Source: Hoeflea algicola (lineage in GTDB: Bacteria > Pseudomonadota > Alphaproteobacteria > Rhizobiales > Rhizobiaceae). Taken from it: 64,000 bases of DNA. Below, piece after piece: positions 34,964 through 43,942 of the stretch. The stretch lies in assembly GCF_026619415.1 (NCBI RefSeq), contig NZ_JAOVZR010000001.1, positions 682,001 through 746,000 of the forward strand. Reading direction: 5' to 3'. The notes under the pieces are model-generated. The model was not told the DNA's origin. It ran no database searches and was given only the letters and a program-made list of their open reading frames with translations. The translations under genes were made by a program, and so were the position numbers. Numbering within the stretch: position 1 is the first letter of the stretch; every line of letters starts with the position of its first letter.

Positions 34964-36336
34964 CTATCCCAGTATTGAGTTCGGAAGCCATGTTACCAAA
35001 AATGGGAATGCCATTATTGAAAACAAAACTAAAAGCTGCAGAATAATGTAGGGTATAACACCCTTGTATATTGTTAGAATTCCAATTTCTTTTTGCACGG
35101 CACCCTTCATGTAGAAAAGGGTGTATCCAAAAGGAGGTGATAAAAATGAAGTTTGGAGGTTTACCGCAACAAGAATGGCAAACCACAACAAAACATCGTT
35201 TCTTCCAAAGTATTCAATTCCAAAATCAGAACTTACAATTAGTGGGGAAAATATTGGAAGAACTATCAAAGTTATTTCCAACCAATCGAAGAAGAATCCG
35301 AATATGAATACTATAAACATAATTAAATATAGTATCCCCCATGGACCGAGGCCCATGAAATTTACAAAATCGGACACCAGCCACTCGCCACCAAGTGATC
35401 GAAAGACGTAGGAGAAAGCGGTCGCACCAATAAGTATCGAAAAAACGATGGTAGTCATTATTCCGGCGTCGCGGATTGCCTGACTGAAAATATTCACGTC
35501 CATGCGATTGCGTACTAACGCGAGCAAGAATGCACCGGCCGCCCCCACCGCCGCAGCCTCTGTTGGTGTCGCCCAACCGCCGAATATTGAACCTAATACC
35601 GCAACAATAAGAATGATTGGCGCGACGAATCCCTTCAACGCCGAGATGAAAACTTCCCGATTATTGGCATCCGCGTTGCCAAACTCGGGCCGCGGTGCGA
35701 CATCGGGGCGGAGATACGCCACACTGAACGCAAACAGACAATATACAATTGTCAACATCAGTCCGGGCACAATTGCACCCAAAAAAGCTTGCCAACCGAG
35801 ACCTGAAGAATATCTCCCATGAAAATAAGCATGATGCTGGGCGGTATGAGAATTCCAAGAGTTCCAGCTGCAGCGACAGTACCTGCCGCAAATTCCTTGT
35901 TGTACTGTTGTTTGAGCATCGCCGGAACTGCAAACACAGTCAGCATTACAACTGTGGCTGCAATGACGCCGGTCGTCGCCCCAAGTACCATGCCAATCAG
36001 AATTATCGCGATTGCTGTTCCACCAGGCAATTTTCGGCTTAGGTGCGTGGCGGAGTCCAGCAAGTCTTCCGCTATTCCACTTCGTTCCAGTATGGACCCC
36101 ATCAGGACAAACATTGGCGCTGCAACAAGCACCAGGTTTTCTGCAAGCCCGCCCCATATTCGGGGCAAAATGTTGAAGAACTCCGCATAAGAAAAGATAC
36201 CCGCGGAAATACCTAATAGACCGAAAATTATGCTGGTTCCGCCGAGGGTCAAAGCAACGGGAAAACCGGTAAGAAGAAGACCGGTCAGTGCAAGAAACAT
36301 CATCCCCGGCAGATAGTAAGCAAGCTGCGCAATCAT
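34964..36336 (-). CDS. TRAP transporter large permease (DctM), frame interrupted by one missing base
   Basis: The first part (36336 to about 35790) reads AYYLPGMMFLALTGLLLTGFPVALTLGG, PRIWGGLAENLVLVAAPMFVLMG and GILIPPSIMLIFMGDILQVSVGKLF. The frame breaks at a run of six As at 35781-35786; with seven it continues LGAIVPGLMLTIVYCLFAF, TPTEAAAVGAAGAFLL and SFLSPPFGYTLFYMKG to give 457 residues. Those are the hallmark motifs of DctM/SiaM large subunits. It forms the sodium-driven membrane channel with DctQ. It overlaps the DctQ stop by four bases. Confidence 0.88.
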
Positions 36337-36914
36337 TGTTTCACACCGTCGGCTTCATTAACCGGGGAAACCTCGTCGCCAGCGTTCGGGGCCAAGCCCA
36401 TGGTGTCGCCATGACCCAACAGCGTGTTAATGCGTTTGATAATCTCCAGGATCACTTGAACCAACATCAAGGCAATCCCGATCAGAAGTGCAGATTTGAT
36501 TAACCAGCGATGCGGAATTCCTTGGGTCGAAAAGGATCCCTCTCCTGACGTGTAGGCGGCGACTACAAAATGTAAGGCAAAAATGAAGATGGTTCCAAGA
36601 AAAGGCAAGGCAAACAGGAGGTACCCGAGGACGTCAATCCAGGCTTTTTTTCGGACAGAGAATTGATCGTAGAAGATATCTATCCTGACGTTCCTGTCAG
36701 CCTGGATCACAAATGCCAAGATCCCGCAAAACACCAGTGTGTGAAAATGCCATTCAAGTTCCTGAAACCCGGTCGAGCCGAGGGTGAAGAACTTTCTGGT
36801 TACGACATCAAATATTGTAACCAAAACTAGGGGAACCATTAGATAGCCGCTACAGGATGCGATCCGCGCGATCCAGCTTTCAATATTCCTTGATATCACT
36901 GACCAGCGTCGCAT
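36333..36914 (-). CDS. TRAP transporter small permease (DctQ)
   Basis: A protein of 193 residues with four hydrophobic segments. Family features are SCSGYLMVPLVLVTIFDVVTRKFF, GSTGFQELEWHFHTLVFCGILAFV and VRIDIFYDQFSVRKKAWIDVLGYLLF. The cytoplasmic tail is acidic. DctQ holds the large permease and contacts the periplasmic binding protein. It starts 94 bases after the DctP stop and ends in an ATGA overlap with DctM. Confidence 0.92.
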   Translation of the reverse strand: MRRWSVISRNIESWIARIASCSGYLMVPLVLVTIFDVVTRKFFTLGSTGFQELEWHFHTLVFCGILAFVIQADRNVRIDIFYDQFSVRKKAWIDVLGYLLFALPFLGTIFIFALHFVVAAYTSGEGSFSTQGIPHRWLIKSALLIGIALMLVQVILEIIKRINTLLGHGDTMGLAPNAGDEVSPVNEADGVKQ

Positions 36915-36966
36915 TTCAAATATTCTTTCATTTGTAATCAGTTTAACGTCGTACAGTAGTGGACGA

Positions 36967-36999
36967 CGGCAGGAGTACTGCTTAACAGCTATCCTGCCG
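36967..36999 (-). terminator. Hairpin between dctP and dctQ
   Basis: The 8-base arms CGGCAGGA and TCCTGCCG enclose a 17-base loop in the gap after the DctP stop. There is no T tract. A partial terminator or RNA-stabilising hairpin here would favour the binding protein over the membrane subunits, a common arrangement in solute-binding-protein transporters. Confidence 0.45.
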
Positions 37000-37008
37000 C
37001 CTGATATT

Positions 37009-38061
37009 TTACTTTAGATAGCCAATAGTTGACCACTGTTTGTAGTCTTCCTGGAATGCGCGCAGGGACCCTGAAACCTTCGCGAAATTTTCATTCCCAC
37101 TTTCAAGATCAACACGAACGTCTTCCCAAGCTGCCTTGACGTCGCTCAACACGACGTCCGGGAATGTTCTGATCTCAACATCCTTACTACGAAACTCAGC
37201 CAACGCTGCTGTCTGGGCTGATTCCCCGCGCGCGATCATCTGGATCATAGTTTCCGCACAGACGGCCTCAAGCAATTGCTGTTGCGCTGATGGCAGTTCA
37301 TTCCACCGGTCAAGATTGACAAATAGGGTTTGGAAACTGATCTGCTGTTGCCAGCCAGGGAAGTAGTAATACTTGGCGACTTCATATAAACCCAACCCAA
37401 GGTCGGAGGCAGGGTTAGAAAATTCAGTTGCATCAATCACACCTCTTTCGAGAGAAGGATAGATATCACCGGGAGCGAGAATCTGCGTCGATGCGCCAAG
37501 CTTCTCAAGCACACGACCACCAAGGCCGACAATGCGCATCTTCAGCCCAGAGAAGTCTGCGCCGCTGTTGATTTCCTTGTTATACCAGCCGCCGGCCTCG
37601 GGCATATTCACACCGCAGGTCAGCGCTTTGATATTGTAGGGCTTCAGGATTTCGTCGCGCAACTCGGCCCCACCGCCATCCTTGATCCAGGCGATATATT
37701 CTGAGAGGCCTGGGCCGAACGGAATGGAATCGAAAAATGCCAACGCAGGTTCTCTAGAGACAAAGAATCCGGTGCCAGCATATCCTGCATCAATCGCTCC
37801 CTCGCCGACCGCGTCAAAAATTCCGGCCGCTGGCACCAGCGCCCCGGGATCAAAAAACTGAATTCTCAACTGACGATTACTTGCCTCGGTCGTCTTCTGA
37901 GCAATACCAAGGGCGGCCTCGCCAAAAATCGGTACCGTGCGGTTGTATGCACTTGAAAACTTCCAATTAGCCTGTTGGGCATTTGCCTGGGAGCCCAGCG
38001 AAATCGCCATGGCGCAGGAAATGACACCGCCGATCAGCCCTGTTGTAAATTTCATTCGCAT
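37009..38061 (-). CDS. TRAP transporter solute-binding protein (DctP, TakP-like)
   Basis: A protein of 350 residues with a signal peptide (TGLIGGVISCAMAISLGSQANA-Q). Binding-protein motifs include FDAVGEGAIDAGYAGTGFF, NMPEAGGWYNKEINSGADFSG and LKMRIVGLGGRVLEKLGAS, with the arginine that clamps a substrate carboxylate. The overall pattern is closest to the TakP/2-oxo acid-binding subgroup, so a carboxylate, perhaps a 2-oxo acid or hydroxy acid, is likely. The ATG at 38061 is followed by a second at 38055. It heads the minus-strand operon. Confidence 0.92.
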   Translation of the reverse strand: MRMKFTTGLIGGVISCAMAISLGSQANAQQANWKFSSAYNRTVPIFGEAALGIAQKTTEASNRQLRIQFFDPGALVPAAGIFDAVGEGAIDAGYAGTGFFVSREPALAFFDSIPFGPGLSEYIAWIKDGGGAELRDEILKPYNIKALTCGVNMPEAGGWYNKEINSGADFSGLKMRIVGLGGRVLEKLGASTQILAPGDIYPSLERGVIDATEFSNPASDLGLGLYEVAKYYYFPGWQQQISFQTLFVNLDRWNELPSAQQQLLEAVCAETMIQMIARGESAQTAALAEFRSKDVEIRTFPDVVLSDVKAAWEDVRVDLESGNENFAKVSGSLRAFQEDYKQWSTIGYLK

Positions 38062-38147
38062 AGCCTTGCATCCTCATGTTTCCATTGTTCGGTTCGACCA
38101 CAGAGAATGGAAGTCGCCATTCTTCCCAGCCATAGCCGTAATGACTA

Positions 38148-38309
38148 TTATTACAACTTATTACAACATCATAATTCTGTCAAACATTATGGCTGCGGCG
38201 CATAAACTTAGTTTTATGTCCGAATTTGAGTGAATTAGTGTTGTACGGGAGCGCAAATTCAGAACGCTTGGCCAGTTCTGGACGAACCAAAAAATACATA
38301 TTATTACAA
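38148..38309. promoter_or_regulatory. Triple TTATTACAA motif in the divergent control region
   Basis: TTATTACAA occurs three times between dctP and ridA: at 38148-38156, at 38158-38166 (10 bases later, one turn of helix) and at 38301-38309. The region is AT-rich and serves two divergent units. The adjacent GntR-type gene makes these likely operator sites, though not proven. Confidence 0.45.
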
Positions 38310-38362
38310 ATATCGAACATGCTAATTCGCGCGTCACATCAAACGTAACAGAGGTAAATAAA

Positions 38363-38794
38363 ATGGACTCCGGACGCATTGAACATCCAACAGCCGCCCA
38401 ACAACACGTCACCGCAGGGCCTTACTCGCCGGTACTGATGATTACGCCCGGACCAATTGCCGTCATCTCTGGCCAAGCCGCACTGGATCTTGAAGGCAAT
38501 CTTATCGGGGAGACAATTACCGACCAAACCCATAAGACGATCGAGAATTGCAGGGCCCAATTGGCGCATGCTGGTTGTGATCTTGATGACGTATTCAAGG
38601 TCAACGTATTCTTGGCAGATCTCAATGAATGGTCGCAATTCAATGAGGTCTATAAGCGGTATTTCACCTCCCCTATGCCTGTACGCACGGCTATAGGGTG
38701 TGCGTTGCGGCGTTCCTACAAGGTGGAGCTTGAAATGTGGGCCGCGATCCCGCAAACAACTTTGGTACAGGGTCGATCACAGCATTTGGAATAA
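38363..38794 (+). CDS. RidA family (YjgF/YER057c/UK114) protein
   Basis: A protein of 143 residues. Family signatures are AGPYSPVLMIT, AVISGQAALDLEGNLIGETI, CDLDDVFKVNVFLADLNEWSQFN and MPVRTAIGCALRRSYKVELEM, the last including the conserved arginine that activates water. RidA enzymes hydrolyse reactive enamine/imine intermediates. GAGG lies before the ATG. Its presence next to a dehydrogenase and creatininase suggests an amino or imino intermediate in the pathway. The regulator gene follows 4 bases later. Confidence 0.9.
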   Translation: MDSGRIEHPTAAQQHVTAGPYSPVLMITPGPIAVISGQAALDLEGNLIGETITDQTHKTIENCRAQLAHAGCDLDDVFKVNVFLADLNEWSQFNEVYKRYFTSPMPVRTAIGCALRRSYKVELEMWAAIPQTTLVQGRSQHLE

Positions 38795-38798
38795 AACC

Positions 38799-39503
38799 AT
38801 GAGCCGAAAAGGGATGCCGAACATTGTCTATGGAAAAATCTTCGAGGCGATTTCGAATGGTACATTTCCACTGAATAGTCGGTTACCATCAGAAAATGTG
38901 CTGGCAGGTAATTATAATGTTTCGCGCCCTACTGTGCGTATGGCGCTCGAATTTCTAAAGGAAGACGGCCTGATTTATTCTGTAAGAGGATCAGGAAACT
39001 ACATTAAATTTGCGCCGAGGATCCAGAAAAACGCCACCCATAATTTTGACACGCTTTCAGATTTGCAACGCTGTTTCGAGTTTCGAACATCCCTTGAGGC
39101 CGACGCTGCCTACTACTGCGCGCGTCGGCATACTAGCTCTGACCTCATCAAGCTAAAGTCCATTCTCGAAGCGATGTCGAGTGATCTGGATGCGGGTATA
39201 TCGGAAGAGAAGGACATCGAATTTCACCAGATGATCACAATCTGTTCCAAGAATGAATTTTACCTGCGTGCATTCAATGAGCTGCTGGAGCCGCTGTCCA
39301 ATGGTATGCGAATTGCTCACCAGAATTCCCTCGCCCGTCCGCGCGACTACTTGCTTGGCGTGCAGGATGAACACAGGGCAATCGTCGATGCGATTGAAGC
39401 CCGGAAGCCTGAAGGCGCCCGTCAGGCGATGAAACATCACCTGATTAATTTCCGCGATCGCCTCTTTGATGGAATCAGCCTCGACGGTGGCACCACACTG
39501 TAA
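38799..39503 (+). CDS. GntR family transcriptional regulator (FadR/FCD subgroup)
   Basis: A protein of 234 residues. The N-terminal winged helix reads RLPSENVLAGNYNVSRPTVRMALEFLKEDGLIYSVRGSGNYI. The C-terminal FCD domain has ARRHTSSDLIKLKSILEAM, DIEFHQMITICSKNEF and QDEHRAIVDAIEARKPEGARQAMKHHL, with the metal/ligand aspartate and histidines. It should sense an organic acid of the pathway and control the divergent TRAP operon and ridA. I chose the ATG at 38799, where family similarity begins; an upstream open frame is ridA sequence in another phase. Confidence 0.92.
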   Translation: MSRKGMPNIVYGKIFEAISNGTFPLNSRLPSENVLAGNYNVSRPTVRMALEFLKEDGLIYSVRGSGNYIKFAPRIQKNATHNFDTLSDLQRCFEFRTSLEADAAYYCARRHTSSDLIKLKSILEAMSSDLDAGISEEKDIEFHQMITICSKNEFYLRAFNELLEPLSNGMRIAHQNSLARPRDYLLGVQDEHRAIVDAIEARKPEGARQAMKHHLINFRDRLFDGISLDGGTTL

Positions 39504-39894
39504 AGTTAATGCCGCCGGACACGAGATTTGCAATTTGTCGGCATGTCCAAACCTGATGGGCACCTCAATTAAGTCGAACAGAATGACGAATGGCAGACTT
39601 CGAGCCGCTAAATGATGGTCGAAGCCTTCGCCCAGATCGACAGAGAGGAGGTCGACCCCATCCTCAGCATAGCAATGAAAGCCGCCTGATCATGACCTCA
39701 GGCTATCTGGAAATTTCACCATCTTGACGGACGTGGCCTCGGCGGCTTCACGAATATGAACCGGTTCTCGCTCGTAACCCTGCAGGGTTACGGGTTCACG
39801 CTGCCAAAGAACAGCAGTGACTACCTGCAGGTGGATGATGGCAGGCGCGGCCAGGTATGTCTTGGCTGGCGACGGGCAAAATTGTGCATCTCAA
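39504..39894. other. Intergenic stretch at the cluster boundary
   Basis: About 390 bases without a supported gene. A frame from 39757 (MNRFSLVTLQGYGFTLPKNS) and a short one near 39612 (MVEAFAQIDREEVDPI) look like coding remnants of an older gene but have no start signal or family I know. The stretch marks the passage from the AT-rich catabolic genes to the GC-rich defence-like genes. Confidence 0.35.
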
Positions 39895-42867
39895 TCACGC
39901 CCTGTTTTGGCGTCGCGGCTTCGTGATTGCGGACCGGTCACCGCTCGATATTTTCGCTTTCCCGACGCAGGTCGGATAGCGGACGCAGCCAAGGAACCTT
40001 CCATAACTGCCGCTGCGTTCAATCAGCCAGCCATCTTCGCATTCGGGGCACGTCGGATAGGTGGCACCGCAGCCGCATTGTACCTCCGCCGTTCCATCCG
40101 TGCGGCGCGGCAGAGCGGCTCCGCAGGATTGGCAGGCGGGCAGCAGGTTTCCGCAATGCTGGACATGCTCGCAGCGATACCAGATGCGGCCATCCTTCCC
40201 CCTTACGCCCAACAACCGCCCTCCACATTCGCCGCAGCCGTGTTCCTCCAGTTCCATGCCAGGTAGAGCGGCGATGCCATAGACGGGATCCTTCTTCAGC
40301 TCCGTGACAAAGGACGATGGCCGGGCTTTCGAAGCAAGGATCGTCAAAGTGTGGCGCGCCCGGGTCATCGCAACATACATGACGCGCCGTTCTTCCGCGT
40401 TCTGAAACGCCTCCTCCTCCGGGGACACCATAGACAGCAAGGGGTCGTCCACTATCTCTGACGGGAACCCTGTGCGCCCGCTGTCGGCGTTCAGCAGGAT
40501 GACGTGGTCAGCCTCCAGACCCTTAGAGGCGTGGATGGTCTTGAAACTGATCTTCAGTCGCGGAAAGCGTCGCCTCAGATCCCGCAGGTCTGGCTCGACG
40601 AAGCGATATCGGCCGAGTAGCAGCACCGTCGCAGGCTTCACCACCTGTGCCACAACCGCAGACATGGCGGCAAGAACCTCGGCCAGTTTCGCCTTATCCT
40701 CGCCCTTGGACACGGTCACGATCCTGATGGCAGGTTCGGTCGCGGTCCCGGCCGGGACGATCAGCTTCTGAATTTGAGCCGGGTTCCGCAGGACGAAGGT
40801 TCTAGCGGCAAAGGCAATCTGGTCGATCGAACGGAAGGTGCGGCCAAGGTCGACAGACCGGTGAACGTCCGTCTCGCCGTCGAAGCTGCCGCCAAATTCC
40901 TGACCGAAATGGCGCATCAGGTGGATGTCGGACCCGGCAAAGCGGAAGATTGACTGCCAGTCATCTCCGACGGCAAAGACCCGCACGTCCGGATGCTGTG
41001 CCTTGAGCGCCTTCACCAGCCGGGCCCGGCTTTGCGAGATATCTTGGAACTCATCGACCAGGATGTGGCGGAACGGGCTGTCATAGCGGCCGGTCTCCGC
41101 ATAGTGCGCAGCGCGCAGGATCATGTCCTCGAAGTCGATCCGGCCTTCAAGACGCTTCTGGTACTCCTCGAAGACTGGCGCGAAGACGTCGAGGAACGCC
41201 CGGGCACGCTTGCCCAGCTTCATCCGGTCGGATTTGGTCTCGCAATCCTGCAGACTGTAGCCCCCGCTCTTGAACTTGCGCAGGAAGGTCCCGAGCAGCT
41301 TCGAGAATTCGTCGACCTGATTCAATTCGACGATCCGGTCATAGATCGTTTCGACCGGTCGGGGTTTCAGGTTGACATGCGGTGCCAACTTTTCGGCGAG
41401 ACCCTCCAGCAGCCGCCGCTCCTGGCGCTCATAGCTGTAGGTTTCGATCAGGGTGGTCTTATACTCGGCGTGGACCTGCCGCTTCCATTCCATGCCTGCC
41501 AGGTATTCGTCGCGGTCGACGAAGGGCGCCGTGACCAGCCGCTCGCTGCCGTCGGCCATCTTTTGGTGGCGCACCCCGAAATGCTCGATGTAGATGCCGC
41601 TCTCGGTCAGGCGGAAATCCGGCTGGTAATCGCGCCTGCCGGTTTCGGGGATCTTGTGTTCGTAGACCGGCTCGTACTCGTATTCGACACCGTTCTCGTA
41701 GAGCCAGTTGGCGATCTGCAGTTCTTCGTAGCTCTTGACCTTCTCGCCCTGTAGCGTCCGCAGGTCCTGCGCCTCCATGTGGGTGTAGAAATCGTGTTTG
41801 GTTTTGAAATCCCATTCACTATTCGGCTCGACCAGGAAATGCGCGAACCACCGTATGATCGCCATCGACACATCCGATAGCCGGTCGACCAGGTCCTTCA
41901 GAATCTGCTTGATCAGGTTGGTGAAAGCCATGTCGTCAGTGGCGTGATCGGCCAGAGCGGGCTTTGACCCTTCGACGATGCCGATGATGTCATAGGCAAT
42001 AGCATTGAAGGTCCGCGCGACGATGGGTACGCCGGATCGGGCCTCGACACGTTTCGACATTTCTTCCGCCGCATTCTTTGCGAAGGCGAGAAGCAGTACC
42101 TCTTTCGGCTGACGAATGCCCGCCTTGATCAGATAGGCGGCCTTGGCGGTGATGACGCTCGTCTTTCCCGATCCTGCCCCGGCTAGAACGAGCGTCGCAT
42201 CCTCATCGACGACGACCGAAAGGCGCTGTTCCGGCGTCAGCGGCTTGGTCTCGATAGTGTCGAAGAAATCCTTCCATCGATCCAGTTCGGCGGTGACGAA
42301 GGCCGCGATGCCGTTCGCGCGTAACGTGCGCGGGTCGCCTGCGAACTTCCGGACGGGCGCAATACGCGCGACGGTCTCGCGACCGATGACTTCGGCATTC
42401 AGCTTCGACAGAAGCGATTCATTCAGAGCACGGGCTTGTTCGAGCAGAGGCGCGATTTGACACGCTGCGGGGTATCGGGACGGCGCTGCCAGCGACATCA
42501 CCTCGGCGAGAACTCTGTCCAGGCGCGCCGCTTCCTTTTCGAGGGCCGCGAGATTGAAACGATTCCACGCATCCTTGACCCGTTTTGAAAATACATGGGC
42601 ATCTCGGTGGCCCGCGCCCTTCAGCGTAACATCGTTGTACTCGCTCGAACTGATGGTAAGTGCGGTTCCGAGCATTCCTTTTCTAATGAAAGGCGCGGTC
42701 GCCAACGACTGCAACGATATAGATACGACCTCGCCGCGGCGTGTAGTCCGGATGTAGTTCCCGTCCAACTCCAAGGCGCGGGTGGACCTGCCGAAGGGAT
42801 CAGCCAGAAATCTGTACAATGAGCGTTGTTGTAGTCGAATCAATGAACTAGGCTTTCGGCTTTCCAA
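39895..42867 (-). CDS. UvrD-like SF1A helicase, helicase IV (HelD) type, with zinc-ribbon tail
   Basis: A protein of about 990 residues. The helicase core has LTPEQRLSVVVDEDATLVLAGAGSGKTS (Walker A), RHILVDEFQDIS (Walker B), VGDDWQSIFRF, and TIHASKGLEADHVIL near the C-terminal part. Between Walker A and B lies the extra domain typical of this group (VKSYEELQIANWLYENGVEYEYEPVYEH...DYQPDFRL...IYIEHFG), which has a PD-(D/E)xK-like look. The last 130 residues hold three cysteine clusters, one like a topoisomerase zinc finger (CPECEDGWLIERSGSYGRFLGC). The TTG start at 42867 lacks a clear ribosome site. It lies downstream of the WYL regulator. Confidence 0.85.
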   Translation of the reverse strand: MESRKPSSLIRLQQRSLYRFLADPFGRSTRALELDGNYIRTTRRGEVVSISLQSLATAPFIRKGMLGTALTISSSEYNDVTLKGAGHRDAHVFSKRVKDAWNRFNLAALEKEAARLDRVLAEVMSLAAPSRYPAACQIAPLLEQARALNESLLSKLNAEVIGRETVARIAPVRKFAGDPRTLRANGIAAFVTAELDRWKDFFDTIETKPLTPEQRLSVVVDEDATLVLAGAGSGKTSVITAKAAYLIKAGIRQPKEVLLLAFAKNAAEEMSKRVEARSGVPIVARTFNAIAYDIIGIVEGSKPALADHATDDMAFTNLIKQILKDLVDRLSDVSMAIIRWFAHFLVEPNSEWDFKTKHDFYTHMEAQDLRTLQGEKVKSYEELQIANWLYENGVEYEYEPVYEHKIPETGRRDYQPDFRLTESGIYIEHFGVRHQKMADGSERLVTAPFVDRDEYLAGMEWKRQVHAEYKTTLIETYSYERQERRLLEGLAEKLAPHVNLKPRPVETIYDRIVELNQVDEFSKLLGTFLRKFKSGGYSLQDCETKSDRMKLGKRARAFLDVFAPVFEEYQKRLEGRIDFEDMILRAAHYAETGRYDSPFRHILVDEFQDISQSRARLVKALKAQHPDVRVFAVGDDWQSIFRFAGSDIHLMRHFGQEFGGSFDGETDVHRSVDLGRTFRSIDQIAFAARTFVLRNPAQIQKLIVPAGTATEPAIRIVTVSKGEDKAKLAEVLAAMSAVVAQVVKPATVLLLGRYRFVEPDLRDLRRRFPRLKISFKTIHASKGLEADHVILLNADSGRTGFPSEIVDDPLLSMVSPEEEAFQNAEERRVMYVAMTRARHTLTILASKARPSSFVTELKKDPVYGIAALPGMELEEHGCGECGGRLLGVRGKDGRIWYRCEHVQHCGNLLPACQSCGAALPRRTDGTAEVQCGCGATYPTCPECEDGWLIERSGSYGRFLGCVRYPTCVGKAKISSGDRSAITKPRRQNRA

Positions 42868-42964
42868 TAGTTTAAACTGCGCTGTGGCAGTTGCGGACCG
42901 CGTCTACGACTCTGTGGCCGCAAAGCGACCAGACGAGCTTTACAATACCTCTCTGAAGATCCGG

Positions 42965-43837
42965 TCACGGCAAGGCCTCGAAATCCGGCCTCTGATACCC
43001 TTCGTCCAAGGTTCGCAGCCCGTCAGGCGCTATCATCTCGACCTTGTCGCCCCACTGATAGAGATGCCACGCCATCTCGAGCCATCCGGCCGCAGTGAAC
43101 CGAACGATCAGGCTTCCATCATCCTGTGGCTCCAGGACCTGCGTGGGGTGAAGGCGAAATTCGGCGGCACGCACGGCAGCCTCGGGCGCGAAGCGCCAGA
43201 TCACCTCGCCGTATTGCGCAGGATCCTGATAAACGCCGAAAGCCTTGGCGGCATAGCTTTCCAAAGTGAAGCTTGGGGCGAACACAAGGCTTTCGTTCAG
43301 CACATCGGCGGCATGGATCCTGTCCCTGCGGAAGTTCAGAATCGTTTCGCTGTGCGATGGTTGCCGCGCCACAAGGTAGCTCCGGTGGCACAGCAGCAGG
43401 CCGAGCGGTTCGATCACCCTAGGCGTCGCATCCACAGATCCGTAGATGACGCGCAATCGAAACGGGCCTCGCAGCGCGTCCATGACCGCATCCGTCACGC
43501 CGGGGCTCGGGGCGACGGTCGAACCGGGACGCATGACCTGACTGAGACTGGCCAATACCGCCTCGGCATCGGCTTCAGACCTCGTTGCGTCACGGGGTGT
43601 CAGCCCCGCCAGCAGCCGCTCGGGTGGGCGCGCGTCCAGCCGCCAATATCTTCGGCGGTCCTCGGCGTCTACGGTCGTGACATTGCCGAAGGCGACGTCC
43701 AGGGCCTCAGTCATGCGTTGCGCCGTGCGGTGCGAGACGTCGAACACGGTGCAGATACCCTCAAGGCTGACGCCACCCCGCCTGGAAGCGGCCATCTGGG
43801 CAAGACGGAGCAGATCCTGAGCCATGGCGAAAGACAT
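42965..43837 (-). CDS. WYL-domain transcriptional regulator
   Basis: A protein of 290 residues. The N-terminal winged helix (LRLAQMAASRRGGVSLEGICTVFDVSHRTAQRMTEAL) is followed by the WYL domain: PFRLRVIYGSVDATPRVIEPLGLLLCHRSYLVARQP and LNFRRDRIHAADVLNE. A C-terminal WCX-like stretch ends the protein. WYL regulators such as BrxR and CapW repress phage-defence operons and respond to ligands made during infection. It is divergent from the nuclease-McrBC operon and is followed by the helicase gene 97 bases later, so it probably controls both sides. Confidence 0.85.
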   Translation of the reverse strand: MSFAMAQDLLRLAQMAASRRGGVSLEGICTVFDVSHRTAQRMTEALDVAFGNVTTVDAEDRRRYWRLDARPPERLLAGLTPRDATRSEADAEAVLASLSQVMRPGSTVAPSPGVTDAVMDALRGPFRLRVIYGSVDATPRVIEPLGLLLCHRSYLVARQPSHSETILNFRRDRIHAADVLNESLVFAPSFTLESYAAKAFGVYQDPAQYGEVIWRFAPEAAVRAAEFRLHPTQVLEPQDDGSLIVRFTAAGWLEMAWHLYQWGDKVEMIAPDGLRTLDEGYQRPDFEALP

Positions 43838-43857
43838 TTGACCTCTATGGCAGAAAT

Positions 43858-43868
43858 TGACACCGTCA
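43858..43868. promoter_or_regulatory. Candidate operator between the WYL gene and the defence operon
   Basis: TGACACCGTCA (arms TGAC and GTCA, three-base centre) sits 20 bases before the WYL start and 75 bases before the nuclease start. It overlaps TTGACA at 43857-43862, a possible -35 box. Autoregulation is inferred from position only. Confidence 0.35.
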
Positions 43869-43942
43869 TAAGCTATTGATCAACTTGTGGTCTGTCGAGG
43901 CGATTCCCTCGGGGGTTGAGTGTTGCAAGTATTGGAGCATTA

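Noticed and set aside
39612..39925. A small gene from 39757 or 39612
   Set aside because: No start signal and no family; treated as remnant.
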